Positions 11,157-21,400 of a DNA stretch of 64,000 nucleotides are shown piece by piece. The notes below the pieces were generated by a model, which was not told the DNA's origin, made no database searches, and saw only the letters and a list, made by a program, of their open reading frames with translations. Both the position numbers and the translations under genes were made by a program. This stretch comes from Nematostella vectensis (lineage: Eukaryota > Cnidaria > Anthozoa > Actiniaria > Edwardsiidae), in the NCBI RefSeq assembly GCF_932526225.1, contig NC_064036.1:1364001-1428000 (forward strand). Direction: 5' to 3'. Position 1 is the stretch's first letter; every line of letters begins with the position of its first letter.

Positions 11157-12162
11157 TATCCTTGTCGTCGATTAGATAGCTTTGTTCAGCTAAGCACCTT
11201 CGCTTCGCCAGAATCAAGCGACAGTGGCCTTCCAAGTGACAGTGTCTAACCCCTCGACACCTTACGTGACGCAGTGTAGCACAATACACTCATTTTAATT
11301 TTGTTTACAATATTGAACTCGCACTTCATACATTGCCGTGGGGTTTCAAAAGGTCACCCTTTAAAGGGCCCTACTGGGTTTGTACCAAAACATAACCCAG
11401 ACGTTCACTCAGAGAAACCAGACGTGTGTATATTGTATGGCACTTTTTGCATGGGGGGCATATATTCAAGGACTGTATAGGAAATTATATACCTGGCACG
11501 TGTGGATAGTGCGTAGGGCTTAATGTTAAACCGCAGTACTTTATGATTTGTTGACACAACAGACTGATACGACTATTGAAGTTTAGCATTACTCTTGGAC
11601 AATAAATCTTTGAAACGTGTTGTCCTTTCTTAAAGGAAGAACTTCTTGTAGTTTAATCACACGCGACAGAGGGAAGACTTGCCGCATTTGCACTAAAATT
11701 AAGAATTGGCGTTTGAAGAGCTCACACGGTGAGTTATTGTAATAGCCCAGCGGAGGGGATCCCTCTTGTGTCGCTTAGTTGCTCCTAGTCTCGCCACCTG
11801 CCCATAGCTTCCAAAACAAAAACAATTATAAGTGATAATTATTAATTGCGCAAAAACAATGGAAAACTGAACAAGAAATTACTCGATGTGGTTATAAGGG
11901 AGAAAGACATTATCACCTTTCGCGTCAGTTTTTTTTGGCCACGAACTTATTGTAACGAGTAGTCAAACGCTAAATAAGTTCTAAGACAAAACCGTTCTTT
12001 TTGTTGATGAACATGTTGGGAACATCTTACCCTTTGTTCCTTAAAAAGAATGAAACACAAAAAGCTGAAAGTCTTATATGGGTTGGCGCTTATTTCTTTC
12101 CCAATTTCGAAAGACGAATAACATGTTATCACTGGGACGTTCCCGTCCCATTGCCTAATTCG

Positions 12163-12346
12163 GGGCCGTAGCAACAGGGGATGGAGCGCACTGGGGGCAC
12201 GTGCCCCCCCCCCCCCCCCCCCCCAATATTTTCAAAAATTATAAAGAAATGACCAGCAGGAGCGTGGCTGTGCCCCCCATTGTTTTCTTGAAGGTTCTGT
12301 ATCGTGCCCCCCCCCCCCTCCCAAATAATTCGAGGCCTGCTACGGC
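12163..12346. mobile_element. Complete GCCGTAGC...GCTACGGC palindromic MITE
   Basis: Begins GGGCCGTAGCAACAGGGG and ends AGGCCTGCTACGGC, giving terminal inverted repeats. The left part reads GGGGGCACGTGCCCCC, itself a palindrome with a CACGTG core, followed by long C runs. Other copies are at 2450, 3732, 16507, 45188 and 62334. No coding capacity; non-autonomous by structure. Confidence 0.7.
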
Positions 12347-13582
12347 TATGTAATTGTATTACCATTAGCCTCGTACAACGTTGATTTTCATTGGTAGACA
12401 GTTGTGATATAAGAATGGCTCTGATTGGCTATGGGTTACACTTGAGTAACGAGTGACATAGCCCCACGACAAAAAGTCGTCCCTACGCTTCGCGTATCCA
12501 CGACGGAAAGGAAAGCTTAACAAGTGTCAAGGCGAAAGCTTATGAGAGAGGCAAAATGACCACAACTATATTTGTTTAAGAAATTTAGCAAAGCCAGCGT
12601 TTCAGTGGTAGTGTTTGAAGCTTGCTGCACAAGACTAAATAGGTCCGTCGCGCTTAGTGCTACACGGCGCTCCTTGGACCACATGGGCGTACTACAAAGA
12701 GAACGAAGATGGTGAGCACTTGTCCCTCACTTATTTTATTTCACATTCTACCGATATCATTACCCCAAATACCAATGAGAAAATAAAATGGACATCAGTT
12801 CTGGAAAATGGTTTTTCCAACATTTTTTTACATCTTGATAATTTTTGGACAATTTTATTTTAATTGCGGATTAAATATTTGACAATTAATTTTGAGAATA
12901 TGACATTTATCTAATAATCTGCCTGATCAAAAGAAATATATTTTTCCCGTTTATATTCCTTCCAGTGACTTCAGTGTAAATGTGCTTTATTTCAATTTAT
13001 TTAATTTTTTAATTTATTTTATTTTATTTATTTGCGGTCTTCTGGAAAAGTTGATTGAATAAAGATGCGAAAACGTATAAGTAGCCAAGCATATAAGATC
13101 CAATTAGCTCGCAGAAAACAATAAAAAAAAACTAACTGAGAACGGCTTTTGATCTTATTCAAACAACGTTTTTCGCATTAGCACTCCATCATGAGGTATT
13201 TAAGGCATTACCAAATGCGTTGCTTTTAAACTACGGGTTGGATTTCGCCCGCGGTATTAATACCTTAGTACAATACTGGTACACTCCTAACACGTGCGCC
13301 TGTTGCGTCGGCGATTGTTCTTCACAGCACCTAAGCCGGCCCTAAGAAATTAAATACAACCCATAAATGGAAAACTAATGGTGTTAATGATCTCAAGTGG
13401 TAATTATGTTGACACTAATGTTTTGGCAAGAAGGCGATAGCATTTGGAAAGACTTTTCTTTTATTTTCTGTAAAATGGGCATGTAAAATATGTTCAAAAG
13501 CAGTGGAAGAAGATGGCTTTTCCAAGACTATCCCCTGCCACTCTACGCTTCAAACAAAAATTTCTTGTGTAAATGGCGAGCT

Positions 13583-14790
13583 GTACAGGACCCGAAATGA
13601 TCCCAGGACCCGAAACGATCCCAGGACCCGAAACGATCACAGGACCCGAAATGATCCCCAAAAGTACCCCCAAATGATCCTGGGACCCGAAACGACACCG
13701 AGGAGTCCCCGAAATCAACCACAAGGAATTGCGGTAATGGACAAAGGGAAAGCAAAAGAAATACTTGCAATTCTTGAAGCATAATTAAGGGTTAACAGGG
13801 ACTCAATTTCTAAACAACGTGACTTAAAAATATTAAATTCCAATACAATACTTCTATTTATTACATTGCCCGGCGTTAAACACATAAACAGAGTCCAAAA
13901 CAAATACACAACTTTCAATTGCTACTGAAAGGAATACAGCATAAACATAGCACAGCTTTGCTCAGATCAACCAAACTCTCGACCTTCCATCACACTCTAA
14001 ACATTTTGCGGTTCCGACACATGACTCTGACACTATAAATCTCATTTCCGGTAAACATCACCCCTAAAAATTAATATTCATTTGACAACCGAACATGTAT
14101 TTCACCACGAAATTTTTGTTTACACGAGCGAATATTTACCGACACATTATATTTAGGCAGCCGGTTTGGCCGAGAAGATGGAATGACAAAAGCACACTGA
14201 GTAATACACTCGAACAACCCTTCTACTACCGATGCAAAATATTAAGAGGATGTGGCATTTGTTGAAAGCAATATTATGTGAGTTTTGAATTTCCTCATGT
14301 AGTCGTGCGTACACCCCGGCATGATCTCATGATAGGATAGGTCTTTCATTCGCCGAATACAAACATGCAAAAAAATAACCTTAAAACATTTCGCTTCCTA
14401 TGGAAAGCAGCATGTCCTATCCTTTCTTTTTGGCTTGTTATGTGAAAATGATTTATCCACGCCGTGTTCTTCAAATTACTATCACAGGAATTGTTAGTTG
14501 ACACCAATTTCTGACTCAACCACTGTATTTTCCCCGCAGTACTATTTTAATATCTTAATACTATAGTTTTAGTTAATGTAAATTCCCTTTTGATAACACA
14601 TATAAAGCTAAATGTTTCATATGTTTTTAAAACTGAAAGCCAATCCTTACACATTCCTTTTGTTGTCCATTACTGCAATTCCTTGGGGTTCATTTCGGGG
14701 ACTCTTGGGGATCGTTTCGGGTCCCGGGATCAGTTGGGGAACTTTTGGGGATCGTTTCGGGTCCTGGGATCATTTCGGGTCCTGTGTACA
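13583..14790. mobile_element. 1.2-kb element with long inverted ends made of GGACCCGAAAYGATCCC repeats
   Basis: The left arm (about 13583-13755) and right arm (about 14650-14790) are inverted copies: left starts GTACAGGACCCGAAATGATC, and the right arm's reverse complement starts GTACACAGGACCCGAAATGA. Inner borders also match (GGTAATGGACAAAGGG against CAGTAATGGACAACAAAAG). Each arm carries two to five direct subterminal copies of a 17-bp motif. GAGCT flanks both ends (13578-13582 and 14791-14795), a possible target duplication. The interior has no transposase, so this is a non-autonomous DNA transposon or foldback element. Confidence 0.65.
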
Positions 14791-15380
14791 GAGCTCTATC
14801 TATGGAAACCTTACTTTACGGGAGTATAAGCCTGTCCCATACTGTATAAGTCTAGTCTTGTATAAAAAGAAAATAAACATAGAAATAATTTAAAAAAAAA
14901 AACAGATATTCCTTCCATCCTGTCTATCAAACGGATATCCACCTAAATAATAATAATGAATATAGATTTTCCATGTATACGCATCTGCTATTTCACTTTA
15001 AACTTTCATATGGCCTAGTTTTAGGGCCGTCTGGATTTAGGGGGGAGGTGTTTACTATAGCCAATATAAGCCGCGTTCTCAAGTTACACTCGCCTTTGCT
15101 TGAGTCGTCAATAACTTGGTAAAGAAGTTGAGCGTTACCTAAGCGAGCGGACAAACGTTGTTTGACCTTGTTGAGACTTAACACTGGGATACCTGTGTTC
15201 TCTCCCCAGCTCGCCTCAGCTTCACAAGAGGCGAAGGATCTAAGATGGCGTCTCTTAGGAGTGCAGCGGCCCATAACACTGAGGTTTGTGACGTCTCTGA
15301 TCGAATATGCTTTATAATTTACCACCTATACCACAGTCCAATTCCACTAACTGCGAGACGTAGTTCTGAAGAACAAGATA

Positions 15381-15389
15381 TATATAAAA
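15381..15389 (+). promoter_or_regulatory. TATA box candidate of the ARM-TIR-SAM gene
   Basis: TATATAAAA lies 54 bp upstream of the ATG at 15443, a spacing that would put the start near 15411. An acceptor-like stretch (TTGTTGTTGTAG ending at 15430) leaves open a 5' UTR intron instead. Confidence 0.45.
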
Positions 15390-15442
15390 ACAACTTCAAG
15401 CCATATCTTTAACTGTTTTGTTGTTGTAGCAACAAGCAAAAC

Positions 15443-18400
15443 ATGGGCTCAGCGGGTAGCTCAAAAATAAAGGCCTCGAATAAACATGTTCAGCCCTTCT
15501 CAAAGAGGGTCTCGAATATTACAAACTCTGATAACTCCAAGGAAAAAACCTGGAATTCGGGGAATAACAATGTCCTCGGAAGGTCGTCATCTGAGTCAAA
15601 GAGACCAGAGAAAGAAGAAAAAGAAACTCTTGAAGATCCATTAATTAAGCTCCACTCAGAGAAATGTCCAGATCTAAAGGACTCTTTCATATCATTACAC
15701 GAAGCAATAAATACTCTTAATACTCAAGTTGACAGTGAGGGTGTTTTTCTTAATGAGGGTGCTATAAGCAAAGTTATGGGTCGTGTATCGTCAGTGTACT
15801 CCAAGCACCGTACGAGTAAAAGTAAAAAGCAACAACTTGGAATATTCTTAGTTGACATTCAATTTCCTGAAATTGTGGTTAGAATATTCTGCATTGTTAA
15901 GGGGGTGTGTCCAGAGTATCTCACTTATGATGTGCCAGTAGCAACTAAAGCGAAAAACGATGCCACAGATGATGAAGCTGGTAAGGCTAGTGAAGCTCTA
16001 GGAGAGAGGTCCAAGGCAGAGGAAGGTGAAAAACAAGATCTGGCTGTTGTACAATTGGATACTCAGGACCCTCCTGTGAACAAAAAAGCACCAGCTAACA
16101 AAGAAACACTGTCAAGCAATTTAGCTCAAGAGGAAAAAAATTTGCCAGAATCAAATGCTCTTAACACAAAAGGAACTCCAAATGATAAAGATTTGCAAGA
16201 GGATGGCATTAGAGACTCAACAGGAAAAGATACAGAGCAAGAGGGTGTTATTGGAGATGCAAACAATTTGTCAAATATAAAACAAGGGAACAGTGATCAT
16301 AATATCAATCAGTCCATAAGGATGAATGAAAATCAACATGCTACAAACAGAGAAGATAAGGATTCTACTTCTAAAGAGGTCAGTATTTGGCCTTTTATTA
16401 CACTACCTTTCCATCTGTGTATATTCTTTAAAGATTAAACTTATATTGGTCTTCTATATAAGCTCATATTTACTTTTCCTTGCTGCCATAGATAATACAC
16501 CCATCAGGGCCGTAGCAGGGGGTGGGGCACTAGGGGCACGTGCCCCCCATTGTTTTCTTAACGTTTCTATATCTTGCCCCCCCCCCCGCCCCCAATAATT
16601 TGAGGCTATGCCCATACCTCCCCCCAGCTTTTTTTCTGATTATATAAAGAAATGGCAAGTAATGGCCTCGAGGGTCCTTTTTTTAAAATTTCTTTGTGTA
16701 CCTCTGCTTTTTGACAACCTGTGGCTCCACAGTCTATCACATACTGTATATTGTTTTATATAAAGGAGAAGACGGAAAACTTGATGATTTGGTCTTTTTT
16801 AATCATTCATTTATTTATATTCTTACCATTTATTTTGAAGGCTGACGATGATCAAGTCAAGAGGATCAAGGCAGCACAAAAACTAGTACAAACAGCTACA
16901 ATTGTGACAATTAACTTCTCTGATCGCAGTGATGAGTTCTGCATAGGATGCGGTGAAGCTGGCTTAATTGGAGAACTAACTGACATGGTTTCTAAGTTAA
17001 GAGACTGCACTGCCTCTATGGTTAAATATCAGGTTAGCTCTAATTTAAATGTGTAGCCTACATCGCATATCATAGTTTGACACTTGTCCAAATATGCTCT
17101 AGGTAGTCACAAAAATTTTAGTGGATAGAACATATAAAGATGTGCCTGTTTGACTCACTTTTGTAGCTACCATATTAACAAATTTCAACTTTGTTTCTAG
17201 AATCCAGAGACACAGGCATTAAAATGCAAAACTCAGAGAGGGAAAATTCTTAACACCGCCATGGGAACCATGCACAACTTGTCAAGGAGGATACCATGCC
17301 GTCAATACTTCAAAAAAGCAGATACTGTGAAGGTGCTACTTCCAATGTTGAATGATGAGGTATCACAATTTGCGGCCAAAGCTCTGTTGATCCTGGCATA
17401 TCTCACAGATGAAAGCAATAATAGTCTGATAATGGCAAGTGAAGGTATGAAGCATGTTCTGTATAAATATCATTTAAACGATTATCTTAATAATTCGAGA
17501 GAAATATTTAAAAATAACACCAATGAAAAAGGGTAGTTTCTTCATAAGAGCATCCAAATGTCCTTGCGAAAAAAAAAATAGGGTTAAGTTTTGAAAAACT
17601 ACTATGTTGGCATTCCAGGCTGATGCCATTTGTACACTGGGCACTAGTTTAATGAATAAAACATGCACAATGATTGCCTTATAAATATCACCAATGATAT
17701 CTTTCAGTAGAAAGATCCACATAATTTGTGATTTTTATCTGTTAAAAAAAGCAACAATTTTGTTGAGAAAAAAGTGAACATAATTCCCGATCATGTTATC
17801 AAAAAGCCAGATTCCCTGAAAATAATTATGTTTATTAGCAAGCGTTTTTAATTGAAAGAAATCTCAAAATAATAGCTCAACATCAATTTAATATTTTTAC
17901 CCAAGGGGTTTCATTTTTGAGCACTAAGAAATACAGAAACCAATCCTGATCAAAGAAAGCTGATCATCAGAAAGGTGCTAACTACTGTAAATTGATTCCA
18001 CAAAATTAAAAGTAAAATACTGTAATTAAGTAAAAGTTAAACTCTACCCTTTCCCCATCTGAGAGCTACTGAAGGATACATCAAATTTCTGATGTAAAGT
18101 GATTTACATATATGATGAACATTTTTTTTAAATAATGTGATTGTTGAAAATTTTCATAGCCAATTTCTTGTTTTGTTTTTTTTCAGAGCCAATACAATTC
18201 CTGATTCACATCCTTTCAAAGTCCTGTTCTTCGAATTCCAATCGCTACCTCGGGTTCACAAACAGTGAGCTTGCAGAAGGGCTCTCACAGATTGCTGTCA
18301 ATGATAGCAATAAAAAGCTGGTAAGTCTAACATTATTTACTGGCTTAGATACCTGCCACCCAAGCAAATACAAAGAAAGGCTGAGGATATACTCACCCCA

Positions 18401-21400
18401 ACCCCCTCCTACCTCTAGGAAAAATGTTTTTTTAGATATAGCTATGATTTTCCTTCATTTCCCAGAATAGAAGAGAATGTCATCAATAGGCTTATTGTAT
18501 TTTTGTATACACAAATAAGTACAGTACAGTAGTTGAGCTAATGGTTGACCAAGCTGAAGGTTTCCATGCTATTGCACTGTATAGCTGTAACATCTTTTTA
18601 TCTAGTTCAGTTGCACTTGGTCCTAACAAAAGTTCATGCCTTGACCAAATATATCTGATAAATGAAAGCATATTGAATGATGGAACTGCTTGTTTCATAT
18701 AAAGATTGGTCAGCATGGAGCTATTCCCATCCTTGTCGACATGCTGGCTAATGCTAAGAATGATGAGCAGCGGAGATGTGGTGCTGAAGCTTTGTGGGTA
18801 CTGTCATTTGATAATGAGAACAAGGAAGCCATTCTGACCACTCCCAATGCGGTAGAATTACTGAAGGAGCTACAGCATAGTGAGGATGATTCAGTGAAAA
18901 AGGCAGCAGCTGGTGTGTTGTGGGAGATCGAGGGGAAGGAGTCCCATACTGTCAAAGAAAGCACTGCAGGTAATGGGAAATTTGTATGGCGGCCATACTG
19001 TATATTAACTACAGGTTCCAGAGGTCTTCTATGGATTCAGCCTTTTTTTTAAATTACAAGAGATGTTAAAGGGGCACTTGGACAGCAAGAGTGATTTTAG
19101 TGTTATTTTGGCAAACAGTAAAAAGTGGAATAATTAAAATAACTATCAAGGTTTTTTAAATGACCTACTGTTATGATCTTTCAGGAATACAGTATTGTGT
19201 TTTGAAGGCCTCGCATTGAGCAGACTGAAATGGATTGAAAGTAGTACTTAGATTTCGGAATAGGCTGTGCCTTAACTCAAATCTTGAAATAGCATAATCA
19301 AATAAACCAACCAGATCCTTTGCATAAAATCCCTTTTACAGATAATTTGTTCATTTCTATTTCTTATGCTTTGGCATTTGAAGTTTTTTACGCTGTTTTG
19401 TTACACACTTTTTCATATTTTATTAAACTTTTTTAGAATAAACATGTGAGTACCTTTGCTGATTTGGCCAATCTCCTGAATCCACTGTTTTTTTTTTGTT
19501 GATGATAGCACCTGTTAAGACAGTTAGACAGGTTGTTAAAAAAGCTGACATGCACTTCTCATCCTAATCAGCTGCAGATCTAGAAAAGAAAGAAGATGAG
19601 AGAGCTGGATAGTGAAATGAAGGGAAATTTGAAATCTTCTTTAGCAAATACTGAAAATGTACAATATTGGAACAACTTATTTAAACAGAGGGACATCAGT
19701 CCCAAAATACACCCTAGTGTGCGATGTGTCTTGATAGCAACTGTTTGTTTGATTTTATGTAGAACTCTTATTTAAATTTTTTCCCACAGATGAACCACTT
19801 AGGAATCATGTGATGATTAGTTACCAGTGGGACGTCCAGCCCACTATGATCCAGGTGAAGAGCAAGCTTCAGGCGGCAGGCTACAGGGTGTGGATGGACT
19901 TGGAGCAAATGGGTGGCTCCACTCTGCAGGCCATGGCTAATGCTGTAGAAAATGCAGAGGTGGTACTCATGTGTGTATCACAGAAATACAAGGAGAGTCC
20001 TAATTGCAGATCAGGTAGGGTGTGGCAGGTGTTCTGCTTGTGGGACCATTCACTTTCTAATGATGGGGATTGCTGGGTGAGAGAAAGGGCGTCCAGAATA
20101 GGATTTTATAAGTCAGAAACCGGAGAAAGGGGCTGGACAGGGTATCAGGTTTTTATCAAGAGTCATGTCAGGCACGTATAGAAAACAAGTCTCTTTTCTA
20201 CAGTTGTAATAAAAAGCACCTGTCGTATCCTCAGATTTATTTCAAAACAGTGTGAAGCATAAAGCAGAACCAGTCTATATATAGAACCATACTCACCAAT
20301 GTATTCTCAGCATACAGCAGTCATGAAAGGTTTCTATTTTATAGCTGTATATATTAACCTTTCTATTCCATACTGTAGAGGCTGAATATGCCTTTCAGCT
20401 CCGTAAAGACATTGTTCCTCTGATGATGGAGAAAAGTTATCGTCCGGATGGTTGGCTTGGCATGATTATGGGAGCAAAGCTGTGGATTGACTTCTCAGAC
20501 AAGCAGACCCTGCCTGTAGATGACAGTTTTGAGAAGCTTCAGAAAGAGATTGGGATGAGAGGAAGAGGAAGAGGAAATGTTGTAGAAAGTAAACTCGTAG
20601 GTGAGAATGGAATGGAATAAGATGGAATTATTAAAGGGAGATGAGGTATTAAAGAAAATCCCACAGTATTAGCCACACTGTCCCATACCTTACACATTTA
20701 CATATTTATAGAATTATTTTCCCTACAGGCTGAAGTGTATGCCTTATAAGTAGAAATCCACTCACATACTATCACAAATCTCGCAATTTGGGCTCCCATA
20801 CTCACTATCTATTGAGACATAGATAGTGAGTAGCAAAAAAAGCTTTTTTTATTACTGAAAATTATTAAACTCGTCATTTATTTGAAGGTAGTATGTGAGT
20901 GGATTTATACTATACTCGTTGACTATCTATTGACTCAGAGAAAACTCGAACTCGTTGTTTAATTGTTAAGTATACTGTATATAGTATAGCTATATGCCAG
21001 GCTTAAGTTCTTTTATTTTCCACCAAAAACTTGAGAAAGTTTTTTTGTTTCAGCTGTTCAACACGATGTTGTTGATGTATTTCCGAAGATTGACATCAGC
21101 AAGTGGTCCAAAGATGATGTTATGAACTGGATGAACGGATTTGGTCTTCGTCTAGGGTAGGTTATATACTGTGTTTGCAAGCTGGAAGGGCATGTAAGAT
21201 TGCACTCATAAATTAAAACGCATTGTAAACTCATAATTTAAACATTTCTGAAACTTGCAATTTCAAGAAAGTTGTTTGCGCTACTTTATTTAAAAAGAAA
21301 CAAAAAAGTGTCACTGTAAATTTAAAAAAAACTGACTACACATCAACGGATGTTATGAAGGCTCAAAGGATTCTCATAAGTTAGGAATTTCTCTAACTCT

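Larger units (their letters stand above)
11157..15442. other. Gene-poor spacer with transposon-like elements
   Basis: Between the divergent tetraspanin and ARM-TIR-SAM genes. It holds a MITE at 12163-12346, a 1.2-kb inverted-repeat element at 13583-14790, and TATA-like sequence before 15443. Several frames of 60-110 codons exist but none has recognisable similarity or composition. Confidence 0.6.

Noticed and set aside
14993-15325. 110-codon minus-strand frame upstream of the ARM-TIR-SAM gene
   Set aside because: No similarity recognised. The C-terminal part runs through sequence resembling a transposon end (GGGCCGTCTGGATTTAGG), and no splice partners were found.
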